DNA of 64,000 nt from Streptomyces sp. M41(2017) (GTDB lineage: Bacteria; Actinomycetota; Actinomycetes; Streptomycetales; Streptomycetaceae), in NCBI RefSeq assembly GCF_002078175.1, contig NZ_MWFK01000001.1, forward strand, positions 5,332,001 to 5,396,000, read 5' to 3'. Below, piece by piece: positions 1-9,843 of the stretch; the stretch's first letter is position 1; each line of letters starts with the position of its first letter. A program made the translations under genes and the position numbers. Under the pieces are notes generated by a model. The model saw only the letters and a list, made by a program, of their open reading frames with translations. It ran no database searches and was not told the DNA's origin.

Positions 1-409
1 GATGGTCCGGGTGTACGGGCCCGACGACACCGCCGCCACCGACCGCGGCGGCACGGTCGCCCTGAACCTGCTCGGAGCGGACGGCGCCGTCGTCGACGAG
101 CGGGTCGTCACCCGGGACAGCGCCGCGCGGGGCATCTCCCTGCGCACCGGCTGCTTCTGCAACCCGGGCGCCGGCGAGGCGGCGTTCGCCCTGCCGCTGC
201 GCCGGCTCCACACGGCGGCACGCGGACGGCCCCGCTCCCTGGAGGAGTACCTGGATCTCCTCCAACTCCCCTCCGCCGGAGCCGTCCGCGTGTCGGTCGG
301 GGTGTCCTCCCAGCCCGCCGACATCGCGACCTTCCTGGCCTTCGTCGTGGAGACCTACCGCGACCGCGTGCCGGGCAGCACGGGCCTGGCGGCGCGGACG
401 GGGTGCTGA
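1..409 (+). CDS. Aminotransferase class V / cysteine-desulfurase-like protein, C-terminal part (5' end outside window)
   Basis: The reading frame is already open at the window edge and ends at the TGA at 407-409, so only about 135 C-terminal residues are present. The piece contains GISLRTGCFCNPGAGE, the conserved Cys-containing segment of class V PLP enzymes of the molybdenum-cofactor-sulfurase / cysteine-desulfurase type. It is followed by VRVSVGVSSQPADIATFLAFV, the usual C-terminal small-domain helix. The active-site lysine lies upstream and cannot be seen. Family membership is well supported; substrate and physiological role are not determinable from this fragment. Confidence 0.8.
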   Translation, partial: MVRVYGPDDTAATDRGGTVALNLLGADGAVVDERVVTRDSAARGISLRTGCFCNPGAGEAAFALPLRRLHTAARGRPRSLEEYLDLLQLPSAGAVRVSVGVSSQPADIATFLAFVVETYRDRVPGSTGLAARTGC

Positions 410-541
410 CTCCGGAGGGCGCGCCGGTCGGGCTCGGGACGGTGGAGACGCAACTCCCCTCCGGAACGAGCCCCGTTGGTGGTTGTCCCAGGTGTTCGCG
501 GCCGCCCGGGTGTCCGCGCCGGGCCGCTGCCCGGCGCGCGT

Positions 542-2251
542 TCACCGGCCGTCCCGGCTGCGGACGGCTCCCTCGCGGCACCGGCGGACCAGAACGGCCC
601 ACGCCAGGGTCGTGAACAGCAGCGCGAACCCGGCCAGGATCAGCCAGCCGCGGGCCGCCGGATGGCCGAACGAGCCGCCGTAGGAGGCCAGCAGCGGAGG
701 TCCGAGCGGGGAGTCGCCGGTGCGCCAGAGCCTCTCCAGCCCCACGCCGCCGCCCAGCGCCTCGAACGCCCAGCGGTTCGTCATGGCCCAGCTGACGGCC
801 TGCCCCGCACCGGTCATCCGGGGGACCGGCACGAACGCCCCCGAGAACAGCACCTGGGGAAAACACAGCAGGGGCAGCATGAGGGTCGCCTGACCGGGCT
901 CCGACACCGCCGCGGACGCGAGAAGCCCGAGGGCCAGAGCGGCGGCCGAGGCCAGCACACTCGTCACGAACAGCGAGCCGTACGTGTCCCAGCCCGCCGG
1001 AGGCAGCCGGTCCACGGCGCGCAGGACGACCAGCAGCAACGCGTCCGCGACCGCTAGCGCGGGCAGCATGGTGGTCAGTTTCGAGGCGATGTACGGGCCG
1101 ATCCGCAGCCCGGCCAGCCATTCCCTGCGCAGCACCGGCAGTTCGGTGCAGATCTGGAGCAGCCCGTAGGTCAGCCCGAAGAAGAAGGCGCCGAACGCGA
1201 TCCAGAACATGATCATCGCGGTCGAACCCGGATCCGGCGACGCCGGATCGAAGGCACCGGCCCGGAACAGCACCGCGAACATCGCGACGATCATCACCGG
1301 CGAACCGGCCAGGACGGCGGCCGACAGCCTGCTGTGCAGCAGCAGCGCCGTTCCCCTGCGGGAAAGCAGCGCCCACTGCCGCAGGGCACCGACACGACTG
1401 CCGCGCGGGGCAGCGGAGTTCGTCCCGGCTCGTGGAGTCTCCTCCGGGGCGGTGCCCTCGACGCGCACGCCGTCGGCCACCGCCTCGTACACCTCCTCGA
1501 CCGTGCCGACGCCGAACGCCGCGCGGAGAGCGGCCGGTTCACCCGCGTACGCGACCTGTCCGCCCGGGGCGAGGAACACGACCTGGTCGCAGCGGAGCAG
1601 GTCGGCGAGGACGTGGGTGGTCAGCACGACGGTGGTGCCGTCCTCGGCCAGCGCGCGCAGGGTCCGCAGCAGCGCCGCCCCGGTGACCGGGTCGAGTCCC
1701 GAGGTCGGCTCGTCGAGGAAGAGCACCCGCGGCCGGGTGAGCAACTCGACGGCGATGGAGGCCCGTTTGCGCTCGCCGCCGCTCAACGCGCGGACCGGCG
1801 TCGAGGCCCGGTGGGTCAGCCCCAGCGCCTCCAGGACCCGGTCCACGTCCGCGGCCACGGTCTCCGCGGTCGTGCCCGGCGGCATCCGCAGACCTGCCGC
1901 GTACCGGAGCGTCCGGCTCAGCGGCAGCTCGCGGTGGATGATGTCCTCCTGCGGCACGAAGCCGAACTCCGGCCCGGGCGCCCCCGGCCGGGCACCGTCG
2001 TGCAGCACCTCGCCCGCGGTGGGCGGACGCAGCCCGGCGAGCGTCTGGAGCAGCACCGTCTTGCCCGCGCCGCTGCTTCCGGCGATCACGGTCAGCCGCC
2101 CCGGCGCCACGTCGAACGACAGGTCGTGCAGGACGCGCCCGGCGCCGCGCACCGCCTGGGAGATCCGGCGCGCACCTACGCGCAGACCGTCGACCGGCGG
2201 GGCCGGTCCGTCCTCGGCGACGGGCGGACCCGGCTGCGTGGGTGTCGGCAT
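542..2251 (-). CDS. ABCG-like ABC transporter: ATPase fused to ABC-2 type permease
   Basis: One 569-residue polypeptide carries both halves of an exporter. The ATPase has Walker A GSSGAGKT (residues about 58-65), signature LSGGE (about 156-160) and Walker B VLFLDEPTSGLD (about 176-187). It is followed by a membrane domain of roughly six hydrophobic segments (residues about 300-560) resembling ABC2_membrane. This nucleotide-domain-first order is typical of ABCG/White half-transporters, which work as dimers. I chose the ATG at 2249-2251 because the longer open frame upstream has no homology-like sequence and runs into the divergent DUF6629 gene. Substrate unknown. Confidence 0.85.
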   Translation of the reverse strand: MPTPTQPGPPVAEDGPAPPVDGLRVGARRISQAVRGAGRVLHDLSFDVAPGRLTVIAGSSGAGKTVLLQTLAGLRPPTAGEVLHDGARPGAPGPEFGFVPQEDIIHRELPLSRTLRYAAGLRMPPGTTAETVAADVDRVLEALGLTHRASTPVRALSGGERKRASIAVELLTRPRVLFLDEPTSGLDPVTGAALLRTLRALAEDGTTVVLTTHVLADLLRCDQVVFLAPGGQVAYAGEPAALRAAFGVGTVEEVYEAVADGVRVEGTAPEETPRAGTNSAAPRGSRVGALRQWALLSRRGTALLLHSRLSAAVLAGSPVMIVAMFAVLFRAGAFDPASPDPGSTAMIMFWIAFGAFFFGLTYGLLQICTELPVLRREWLAGLRIGPYIASKLTTMLPALAVADALLLVVLRAVDRLPPAGWDTYGSLFVTSVLASAAALALGLLASAAVSEPGQATLMLPLLCFPQVLFSGAFVPVPRMTGAGQAVSWAMTNRWAFEALGGGVGLERLWRTGDSPLGPPLLASYGGSFGHPAARGWLILAGFALLFTTLAWAVLVRRCREGAVRSRDGR

Positions 2252-2330
2252 GGAGGCAGCATGCCAGGAGCGAGCCGGGTTAGCGTGGGCCCCGGACGGG
2301 ATCATGCGACGGCGGACTCGGAGGGCGGCG

Positions 2331-2711
2331 ATGTGCTGGAGCGCGACGGCCGATCTGGTGGCCGGTGCCGGGATCGCGCTCGCGTACGCCCTCGTCGCCC
2401 ACCCCGTGACGGCCGAGATCCGCGGCCACACCATGGGGTACGCCGTCCGGCTCGACCGGCCCGAACTCGTCATCGCGGGCTACCTGTTCGCCACAGTGGG
2501 CGCGCTGCTGCTCTCCGGTGACCGGGGCCTGCTGCTGATCGGCGCGCTCATGGGAGGTGGCGCGGTGATCTGCTGGGCCCTGTGGGAGCTGGAGTTCGTC
2601 TCCACCTGGTGCGCGTTCGCCGCGGTCGGCTCGGTGGCCCTGCTCGCGTGGGTCGCCTTCCGGCCGGGCGCCGACCGGCCCGCCGCGGTACGTTCCGGCA
2701 CCGGCGGTTGA
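2331..2711 (+). CDS. DUF6629 family integral membrane protein
   Basis: This 126-residue protein begins MCWSATADLVAGAG, which I recognise as the conserved N-terminus of the DUF6629 family of streptomycete membrane proteins. Four hydrophobic stretches are visible (residues about 9-25, 45-60, 66-85 and 90-108). It is transcribed divergently from the ABC exporter with about 80 bp between the two start codons, so the two may share a control region. GGAGGGCGG just before the ATG can serve as ribosome binding site. Function unknown. Confidence 0.75.
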   Translation: MCWSATADLVAGAGIALAYALVAHPVTAEIRGHTMGYAVRLDRPELVIAGYLFATVGALLLSGDRGLLLIGALMGGGAVICWALWELEFVSTWCAFAAVGSVALLAWVAFRPGADRPAAVRSGTGG

Positions 2712-2995
2712 CGCCGACGGGCGCGGGCACCCGTACGGCAGGACGGCGCACGCCCGGCCCCACCCGTGCGCGGTTCCTGCCGGAGCGACGCACGGTCTAT
2801 TCCCGGTCATGGGGGTGCAGTCGGTACCAGGACCGGTGGTCCCCCGCACAGGAGGGGTCTGGTCGCGCCGCCGACCCCGGCGCACAGTGGACGCATGAAC
2901 AGCACGCACCGGCCGACGACCAGGAGCCGTGTCACGCCCCTGAAGTCCCTCCTGGGAGGCACGTACACCCCGGGCCGTACCGCGGCCCGCCCCTT

Positions 2996-4897
2996 TCACC
3001 GGAAGACGTCGTCCGACTCCTCCCAGATCGACGGCTCGGTGAGCGCGGACTCGCGCGGGATCCGCGACGACGTCTGATACATCGCCTCGATCTCGGCCGC
3101 GTACCGCTGGGCGATCGCGTCCCGACGGAGTTTCAGCGAGGGCGTCAGCAGCCCGTTGGCCAGGTCGAACGGCTCGGCCAGGACGCGGAAGACCCGGATG
3201 GTCTCGGCGCGGGACACCGTGCTGTTGGCCCCGGCGACCGCACGTCTGACCTCCTCGCGCAGTTCGTTCTCCTCCCGCGCGTCCCGGGCCGCCGTGTCCC
3301 TGTTGGCCCGGGACGCGCGCCAGTGCGTCACGAACTCCGGGTCCAGCGTGATGAGGGCGCCCACACAGGGCCGGTTGTCGCCCACGACGGCGGCCTGGTG
3401 GATCAGCGGGTGGGCGCGCAGCCGCTCCTCCAGGGCGGCGGGCGCCACGCTCTTGCCGCCGCTGGTGATGATGATGTCCTTCTTGCGGCCGGTGATGGTG
3501 ACATAGCCCTCGGTGTCGATCCGGCCGACGTCCCCGGTCGCCAGCCAGCCGCTGCGGAACGCGGCCCGTGTCGCCTCTTCGTTGTTGACGTAGCCCTGGA
3601 ACACGGAGGGCCCCCACACGAGGATCTCGCCGTCGTCGTCCACCCGGATCTGGGTGCCCGGATGCGCGCGCCCGACCGTGCCGAACTTCTCCCGACCGAC
3701 CGGCTGGGCGGTGATCCCGCCACTGGTCTCGGTGAGCCCGTACCCGTCGTGCACGAGGATGCCGATTCCGGCGAAGAACAGGGCGAGTTCACGATTCAGG
3801 GGCGAGCCGCCCGACACCGCGCCGCAGACCCGGCCGCCGAGCGTGCCGCGCAGTCGCCGGTAGACCGTCCTCTCGTAGAGCGAGTGCTGGAGCTTCAGAT
3901 CGATGCCGGGACCGGGACCGGTGCCCAGCCGCAGCCGTTCCTCGGCGAGCGCGAAGTCCTGCGCCGTGCGTGCGGCCCGTTCGAACAGGGCCCCGCGGCC
4001 CGCTCGTTGGGAGGCGCGGAGGAAGTTCTTGTAGATCTTCTCGAAGACGAACGGGACGGCGTACAGGTAGGTCGGCCGGAAGGAGAGCATGGCCTCGGAG
4101 AGCGCTTCCTCGCTCAGATCGGGCTCGTGTCCCATCAGGATGCCGCCGCGCAGGCAGACGCCCTGGACCATGAGGCCGTACGCGTGCGAGAAGGGCAGGA
4201 AGGCGAGGACGGCCGGCTGTTCTCCCGGGGGCGCAGCGGTGTGTCCCCAGCCTTCGAGGACGGTGTCGCAGGGGCTGGCCAGGCTGCGGTGGGTGAGGGC
4301 GCAGCCCTTGGGCGGTCCGGTCGTGCCGGAGGTGTAGGCGATGACCGCGGTGGAGTCGGGCAGCACGATTCTGCGCAGCGAGTCGACGGCCGTCACCGGG
4401 ATCGCGCGTCCGCGCTCGACCAACTGGTCGAGCGCCCCGGCGTCGAACTGCCAGACGTGGCGCAGGAACGGCAGTGCGGCGCACGCGGAGCCGACGGTCA
4501 TGACCCCCTGCTCGTCCTCGACCACCACACCGACGCAGTGGGCGTCCCGCAGGATCCACGCGACCTGATCGTGCGAGGACGTCGGGTAGACCGGAACGAT
4601 CTCGGCGCCCACCGACCACAGGGCGTAGCCGAAGACCGTCCACTCGTACCGTGTGCGCGACATGATGGCCACCCGGTCCCCGGGCCGGATGCCGGAGCGC
4701 ACGAACCCCCGTGCCACGTCGACGACTTCGTCCCACAGCTCGGCGGCCGTCACCTGCGTCCAGAAAGCCGGTCGGCCTTCGGCGCGGCGGGCCAGCTGGG
4801 GAAGGTCAGGGGTGTCCCGCGCCGCGGCGTAGAGGCTGTCGGCGAGTCCCCCCTGCAGGCGTGCGGCCGGCGATGGAGAGAGATGGGACTGGTGCAT
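2996..4897 (-). CDS. Long-chain fatty acid--CoA ligase (AMP-forming acyl-CoA synthetase)
   Basis: This 633-residue ANL-superfamily enzyme activates fatty acids to acyl-AMP and then acyl-CoA. The P-loop-like motif YTSGTTGPPKG is at about 188-198, the adenylate-binding YGLTETSGG at about 386-394, the TGD ribose-binding aspartate at about 454-456, and the hinge GRKKDIIITSGGKSVAP at about 470-486. Length and motif order match FadD15-type long-chain ligases of actinobacteria. The ATG at 4895-4897 is preceded by CGGAG. It stands alone on the minus strand; no beta-oxidation genes are adjacent. Confidence 0.92.
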   Translation of the reverse strand: MHQSHLSPSPAARLQGGLADSLYAAARDTPDLPQLARRAEGRPAFWTQVTAAELWDEVVDVARGFVRSGIRPGDRVAIMSRTRYEWTVFGYALWSVGAEIVPVYPTSSHDQVAWILRDAHCVGVVVEDEQGVMTVGSACAALPFLRHVWQFDAGALDQLVERGRAIPVTAVDSLRRIVLPDSTAVIAYTSGTTGPPKGCALTHRSLASPCDTVLEGWGHTAAPPGEQPAVLAFLPFSHAYGLMVQGVCLRGGILMGHEPDLSEEALSEAMLSFRPTYLYAVPFVFEKIYKNFLRASQRAGRGALFERAARTAQDFALAEERLRLGTGPGPGIDLKLQHSLYERTVYRRLRGTLGGRVCGAVSGGSPLNRELALFFAGIGILVHDGYGLTETSGGITAQPVGREKFGTVGRAHPGTQIRVDDDGEILVWGPSVFQGYVNNEEATRAAFRSGWLATGDVGRIDTEGYVTITGRKKDIIITSGGKSVAPAALEERLRAHPLIHQAAVVGDNRPCVGALITLDPEFVTHWRASRANRDTAARDAREENELREEVRRAVAGANSTVSRAETIRVFRVLAEPFDLANGLLTPSLKLRRDAIAQRYAAEIEAMYQTSSRIPRESALTEPSIWEESDDVFR

Positions 4898-5104
4898 TCG
4901 CCGCTCCGGGATTCTCCTCGACAGGACCTCACCCCCGGAGGCGCCGATGTCGAGGGTTCCCGAATGTAGCCCACCGGGGCGACGGCCGGGCCCTGTTCCG
5001 GCAGCCGTACCGCGGTCACCCCGAATTCGTTCTCCGCGCGGCCTCTTTTCGGCGCAGGGCGGCCGGAGAGTGCCTCGCGCCCGGCGGGATCGGGCGGACG
5101 GATT

Positions 5105-5578
5105 TCACGCCGTCGTCGGTTGCGGGCCGCGTTCCGCCCGTCGGCGCACGGACGCCAGCAGGCGTCGCGTCGCCCAGGTGTGACCGCCCGTTCCCACGAC
5201 GAGCCGGCGGTAGAGGCCGCCCGAGGCGCCGGGGAACACGGCCCGGGTCTCGGCCGTCAGCATCGAGCGGCCCGGGCCGGTCCGCTCGATGCGGAAGAGG
5301 AGGGCGTAGGAGGAGAACCGGTGGCCGCCCTCCAGCACGAGTTCGCGTTCGGGGAGCGCCGAGGTCACGTGGAAGCCGGGGAGCGCGGAGCCCGCCGCCA
5401 GGGGACGCGGGCCGGTTGCCGCGCGGTCGGTACAGCCGACCAGCCGCGCGTAACCGGTGGCGCCGGGGCGGGCGCCGGACCGGTCGAGGACCTCGCACAG
5501 CGCGCGCCAGAGGACGTCGGGCGCCGCCTCGACGACGGTGGTGTGGTCGTCGACGTGCGGCAACGCGTTCCTCGGCAT
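5105..5578 (-). CDS. SRPBCC (START/Bet v1-like) family protein
   Basis: The 157-residue product starts MPRNALPHVDDHTTVVEAAPDVLWRALCEVL. That matches the opening of polyketide_cyc2/SRPBCC folds: a beta strand, then the PxxVWxAL helix. It continues through alternating beta strands to a long C-terminal helix (TWATRRLLASVRRR). I selected the ATG at 5576-5578 rather than the one 12 nt upstream because GGAGG lies about 6 nt before it. SRPBCC domains bind hydrophobic ligands, but no catalytic residues can be assigned. It is unlinked to a biosynthetic cluster. Confidence 0.7.
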   Translation of the reverse strand: MPRNALPHVDDHTTVVEAAPDVLWRALCEVLDRSGARPGATGYARLVGCTDRAATGPRPLAAGSALPGFHVTSALPERELVLEGGHRFSSYALLFRIERTGPGRSMLTAETRAVFPGASGGLYRRLVVGTGGHTWATRRLLASVRRRAERGPQPTTA

Positions 5579-5793
5579 CCAAGCCTCCACGAGCGGGTCC
5601 CGGCCCCACGGGCCATGATGGCGCGCTCCGGGCGGGTGTGCCCGGCGCGGCGCCGGGGTGGACGGTGAGGGGGCGTCGGCCGGTCGGCGGCGTCCCCGGG
5701 AAGCCCCGCACGCCCGCCCCGGTGTCCGTGTTCCGTTGAACTATCCTCCGTTCGCCCTTTCGAGGAGAGGCCTCCGGCTGACAGACTCCGGAG

Positions 5794-7197
5794 GTGCCAG
5801 ACTTCGACATGCTCGTCATCGGATCCGGCCCGGGCGGCCAGAAGGCTGCCATCGCCGCAGCCAAGCTCGGCCGTCGGGTCGCTGTCATCGACCGCCCCGA
5901 CATGGTCGGCGGGGTCTCCATCCACACCGGGACCATCCCCTCCAAGACGCTGCGTGAGGCGGTCCTCTACCTCAGCGGCCTCAGTCAGCGGGACCTGTAC
6001 GGCCAGAGCTACCGGCTCAAGGAGGACATCACCGTCGCCGACCTGACCGCGCGCACCGAACACGTGGTCAGCCGCGAGGTCGACGTCATCCGCAGTCAGC
6101 TGTCCCGCAACCACGTCGCCCTCTTCGCCGGCACCGGCCGCTTCGTGGACGACCACACCGTCGCGCTGGTCGAAGTGAACGGCAACGAGAGGCTGTTGAG
6201 CGCCGACCACATCGTCATCGCCACCGGTACGCGTCCGGCACGTCCCGACACCGTCGAGTTCGACGGGCGGACGATCATGGACTCGGACAACGTGCTGAAC
6301 CTGGAGCAGGTGCCGCGCTCCATGGTCATCGTCGGAGCGGGCGTGATCGGCATGGAGTACGCCTCCATGTTCGCGGCCCTCGGATCCAAGGTCACGGTCG
6401 TCGAGAAGCGCTCCGGGATGCTCGACTTCTGCGACGTCGAGGTGATCGAGTCGCTCAAGTACCACCTGCGGGATCTCGCCGTCACCTTCCGGTTCGGCGA
6501 GACCGTCGCCGCCGTCGAGCGGCACGCCCGGGGCACGCTCACGGTCCTGGAGAGCGGCAAGAAGATACCCGCCGACGCCGTGATGTACTCGGCGGGCCGA
6601 CAGGGCCTCACCGACGAACTCGACCTGGACAAGGCGGGGTTGTCCGCGGACCGGCGCGGCAGGATCACCGTCGACGAGCACTACCGCACCGAGGTCCCGC
6701 ACATCTACGCCGTCGGCGACGTCATCGGCTTCCCGGCGCTCGCCGCGACCTCGATGGAGCAGGGGCGTACGGCGGCCTACCACGCCTGTGGTGAGCCGGT
6801 GAACCGGATGCACGACCTCCAGCCGATCGGCATCTACACCATTCCCGAGATCAGCTTCATCGGGAAGACGGAGGACCAGCTCACCGAGGACTGCGTGCCC
6901 TTCGAGGTGGGTGTGTCCCGGTACCGGGAGCTGGCCCGCGGACAGATCATCGGCGACTCGCACGGCATGCTGAAACTGCTGGTCTCGCCCGACGACCGCA
7001 AGCTCCTCGGTGTCCACTGCTTCGGCACCGGAGCGACCGAACTGATCCATATCGGCCAGTCCGTGATGGGCTGCGGCGGCACGGTCGACTACCTGGTCGA
7101 CGCGGTCTTCAACTACCCGACCCTCGCCGAGTCCTACAAGGTGGCCGCACTGGACGCGACCAACAAGATCCGTCAGATCGACCGCCTCCGGGACTGA
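5794..7197 (+). CDS. sthA: Soluble (Si-specific) NAD(P)+ transhydrogenase
   Basis: This 467-residue flavoprotein of the pyridine nucleotide-disulfide oxidoreductase family transfers hydride between NADPH and NAD+. It has an N-terminal FAD-binding GSGPGGQKAA, a second dinucleotide-binding GAGVIGMEYASMFAALG (about 178-194) and a C-terminal dimerisation domain. Where disulfide reductases have CxxxxC the sequence reads GTIPSKTLRE, the substitution that separates SthA from lipoamide dehydrogenase. The GTG at 5794 overlaps its own GGAGG; the ATG at 5809, which sits about 14 nt after that GGAGG, is an alternative start. It is followed by a perfect hairpin terminator. Confidence 0.92.
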   Translation: MPDFDMLVIGSGPGGQKAAIAAAKLGRRVAVIDRPDMVGGVSIHTGTIPSKTLREAVLYLSGLSQRDLYGQSYRLKEDITVADLTARTEHVVSREVDVIRSQLSRNHVALFAGTGRFVDDHTVALVEVNGNERLLSADHIVIATGTRPARPDTVEFDGRTIMDSDNVLNLEQVPRSMVIVGAGVIGMEYASMFAALGSKVTVVEKRSGMLDFCDVEVIESLKYHLRDLAVTFRFGETVAAVERHARGTLTVLESGKKIPADAVMYSAGRQGLTDELDLDKAGLSADRRGRITVDEHYRTEVPHIYAVGDVIGFPALAATSMEQGRTAAYHACGEPVNRMHDLQPIGIYTIPEISFIGKTEDQLTEDCVPFEVGVSRYRELARGQIIGDSHGMLKLLVSPDDRKLLGVHCFGTGATELIHIGQSVMGCGGTVDYLVDAVFNYPTLAESYKVAALDATNKIRQIDRLRD

Positions 7198-7209
7198 CCG
7201 CGGCCGCGA

Positions 7210-7248
7210 CGGACCGGGTCCGGCCCCGTGCGGGCCGGACCCGGTCCG
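7210..7248. terminator. Bidirectional hairpin terminator between sthA and the metallophosphoesterase gene
   Basis: A perfect 17-bp inverted repeat (7210-7226 with 7232-7248) with a 5-nt loop sits between two convergent genes, starting 12 nt after the sthA stop. There is no U-tract, as is common in Streptomyces. Confidence 0.85.
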
Positions 7249-7257
7249 CGAGCGGTG

Positions 7258-8760
7258 TCAGGGCAACGGGATGGTCACCTCGTCCTCGACGGGCGGATCG
7301 ATCTCGTGGTCGAGGGTGCCCGTGGCGGAGTGGCAGCGCAGATGCACCGCGGACGGTGTCACGTCCAGCCGCAGGAAGCACTTGAAGAACGGCGGGCTGT
7401 ACGTCGCCGAGCCCGGCGAGAACAACTGCGTGTACGTCTTGCGGACCGGGAGCCGGAAGTGCGCGTTCCGGTCGGGGCGCCGGCCTGCCCCGAGGAGACT
7501 GGCGACGACACGGATGCGGCGGGTGAGGCGGACGGGCTCACCCTGCGTGCGGGTCGGAGGGACGCCGAGCCGCTCGGCGATCACCGCCGTGGCCTCGGCC
7601 TCGGTGAGCGTGAAGAAGCGGGGCATCCGCAGCCGGCGCCCGTACAGTCTGCTGTAGAAGGCCAGGGAGTCGCCGCGCAGCGGGTAGCAGCGGAACTCCT
7701 CCTCGGTGACGTCGGCGACGGAGACCCGGGGGACGGTGTGCGTGGCGTGCATGAACGCCCCGCCGCCACCGGCGACGACGTACTGGATGGTGCGGCCGCC
7801 GTCCACCCGTACCGGATACCGCTGGTAGTTGTGGATGTCGCCGCCGATCGCGGCGACATAGTGGTGCTCCGGGTCGCGCACGATGGCGTCGACCGTGCCG
7901 CCGCCCTCGATGGCGCAGGGGTGGTGCTCGCCGTCGACGTACAGCGGGGACCCGGTCACCAGGATCTTGGGCCGCTCGCCCCGCGACACCTCGCGCAGCC
8001 AGCGGCCCTGCTCGGCGTCGATGGTCCCCAGCAGGCCCGTGTCGATCCCGATGATCCGCAGGGGTCCGGCGTCGATGGCCCAGTACGGCCCCGGCTGGAC
8101 GGCCTGTTGGGACGGTTCGGAGCGCAACGCCCTCGCCTCGGCCAGGCGTTGTTCGTCGGCCGCACCCGGCGAGTGCCAGAGCAGCGATCTGAACCAGGCC
8201 CGGGTCAGCGGACGGGGACGCGCCTCCGGAGTCAGCGGCGGCGCCTCGCAGAAGACCCGCATGAAGCCCTGCAGGTCCTCGTACCAGTCGTGGTTGCCGG
8301 GTATCGCGTAGATGGGCGCCGGGTAGTCCCGGTACGGGCGGAAGAACTTCGTGCCGTAGTCCCCGGTGCTGCCCACCGGATAGATCACGTCACTGGCCAG
8401 AACGGCGAAGTCCGTCCCCTGACCGGCCTTCAGAAAGCCCGGCACGACGGCGTACTGAGGATCGTCGCCTTCACCGGTGTCGCCGATGACCATGAACGAG
8501 AAGTGGTCGGAGTCCGTGCGGCGGACGACCGCGTCGGCGGGTGCGCCCGCGGCCACCCGCTGCTCCACCCAACGACGCCGGGTCCGGCCCGTCGGATCCC
8601 CGAACCACGAGGCCAGCACGCCGTTGCGAGCAGGCCACAGCGTCCTCGGATCGAGCCAGGAGAGCTTCTCCACCCGGGCGGGCATCAGCCCTTTGTAGGT
8701 CCCGAGTTGAGCGTTTCCCCAGCCTGCGCCTTCTGCCGTGTCGCGTGAAGAGTGAGCCAC
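7258..8760 (-). CDS. Calcineurin-like metallophosphoesterase
   Basis: A 500-residue protein with the metal-binding blocks of calcineurin-like phosphoesterases: VIGDTGEGDD, then ASDVIYPVGS (in place of GDxxY), PGNHDWYEDL, and GGDIHNYQRYP near the C-terminal third. There is no signal peptide, so it is predicted cytoplasmic. The GTG at 8758-8760 has no clear ribosome binding site, so the start is the least certain part; the frame is well supported from DSDHFSFMVIGD onward. Related streptomycete proteins are uncharacterised and the substrate is unknown. Confidence 0.85.
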   Translation of the reverse strand: MAHSSRDTAEGAGWGNAQLGTYKGLMPARVEKLSWLDPRTLWPARNGVLASWFGDPTGRTRRRWVEQRVAAGAPADAVVRRTDSDHFSFMVIGDTGEGDDPQYAVVPGFLKAGQGTDFAVLASDVIYPVGSTGDYGTKFFRPYRDYPAPIYAIPGNHDWYEDLQGFMRVFCEAPPLTPEARPRPLTRAWFRSLLWHSPGAADEQRLAEARALRSEPSQQAVQPGPYWAIDAGPLRIIGIDTGLLGTIDAEQGRWLREVSRGERPKILVTGSPLYVDGEHHPCAIEGGGTVDAIVRDPEHHYVAAIGGDIHNYQRYPVRVDGGRTIQYVVAGGGGAFMHATHTVPRVSVADVTEEEFRCYPLRGDSLAFYSRLYGRRLRMPRFFTLTEAEATAVIAERLGVPPTRTQGEPVRLTRRIRVVASLLGAGRRPDRNAHFRLPVRKTYTQLFSPGSATYSPPFFKCFLRLDVTPSAVHLRCHSATGTLDHEIDPPVEDEVTIPLP

Positions 8761-8823
8761 GGGTGCACGGTAACAACCGATCTTCCGCGCACCCGGACCA
8801 GGGGTCGCCGCTCCGCGCCGGGC

Positions 8824-9843
8824 TCAGGCAGCCGGACGCCAGCCGAGCGCGGGGCCGAGCTTCGTGGCGATGTCGGTGAGGATCTGCACGTAGTCCTCGT
8901 GGGCGAAGGTGAACGGCAGTGCGAACGCGACCTCGTCGATCTCCTGGAACGCGGCCTGGGCGTAGAGCTGTTCGGCGATCCGCTCGGACGTCCCGACGAT
9001 GTCCGGCGCGAACATCATGCGGGCCGGACCCTGCGGCGTCGTCGTGCGCGGCAGCCGCTCGCGGGCGTACTCCTCGTACCTCTCCCGCTGCGCCGGTGTG
9101 GCGCCGTCCGTCGGGATCACGACGAGGCCCTGGGAGACCCGGGCCCGGTCGCCGTCCGGGTGGGCGGAGCGGAACGCCCGGACGTGGCTGAGCTGGATCT
9201 CGGCGAAGGCCTCGGACTCCTCGGCCTTCACGACGCTGCTGGTCAGGAAGTTCATGCCGTGTTCGCCCGCCCACCGCGCGGACCGCAGGCTGCCTCCGCC
9301 GTACCACATCCGGCCGCCCAGGCCGGGGGAGTGCGGCTGCACGCGGTCGGAGAACACCTCGAAGCCCTCCACCCCGCTGAAGTCGGTGGCCGGCTTGCCC
9401 CGCACGAAGTCCAGCAGCCGCTCCACCCGCGCGTAGCCGAAGTCCTCCGACGCGGCGGTGTCCGGGTGGAGCGCGTGCTTCACCTGCTCGTAGTGCAGGG
9501 GCGGGCCGACGCTGACGCCCGGGTTGAGGCGGCCCCCGGACAGCACGTCCACGGTGGCCAGGTCCTCGGCCAGCCGCAGTGGGTTCTCCCAGCCCACCGG
9601 GGTGACGGCCGTCCCCAGCTCGATACGGCGGGTGCGCTGCGAGGCGGCGGCCAGGACGGCGACGGGCGAGGAGATGCCGTACTGGAGGTGGCGGTGCCGC
9701 AGCCAGGCGCTGTCGAAGCCGAGCCGTTCGCCCAGTTCGATGATCTCCAGCGTCGACTCGTGGCCCCGCCCGGGGTCGTTCGCGTCGAACAGCCCGATGG
9801 TCAGGAAGCCCAGCTTCCGCAAGGGACGTGAGGGCAGGGGCAC
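8824..9843 (-). CDS. LLM-class flavin-dependent oxidoreductase (luciferase-like monooxygenase)
   Basis: The 339-residue product has the bacterial-luciferase TIM-barrel pattern: an N-terminal strand KLGFLTIGLFD, GFDSAWLRHRHLQ, the conserved LGTAVTPVGWENPLRLAEDLATVDVLSGGRLNPGVSVG, and a C-terminal VGTSERIAEQL. Such enzymes use F420 or FMN to oxidise various substrates. A GTG eight codons further upstream (9867) is possible, but GGAGGAG directly precedes the GTG at 9841-9843, which I prefer. No neighbour suggests a pathway. Confidence 0.85.
   Translation of the reverse strand: MPLPSRPLRKLGFLTIGLFDANDPGRGHESTLEIIELGERLGFDSAWLRHRHLQYGISSPVAVLAAASQRTRRIELGTAVTPVGWENPLRLAEDLATVDVLSGGRLNPGVSVGPPLHYEQVKHALHPDTAASEDFGYARVERLLDFVRGKPATDFSGVEGFEVFSDRVQPHSPGLGGRMWYGGGSLRSARWAGEHGMNFLTSSVVKAEESEAFAEIQLSHVRAFRSAHPDGDRARVSQGLVVIPTDGATPAQRERYEEYARERLPRTTTPQGPARMMFAPDIVGTSERIAEQLYAQAAFQEIDEVAFALPFTFAHEDYVQILTDIATKLGPALGWRPAA

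Noticed and set aside
2895..3077. A 60-residue plus-strand frame starting MNSTHRPTTRSRV
   Set aside because: It has no ribosome binding site and overlaps the 3' end of the acyl-CoA ligase gene in antisense, so it is probably chance.
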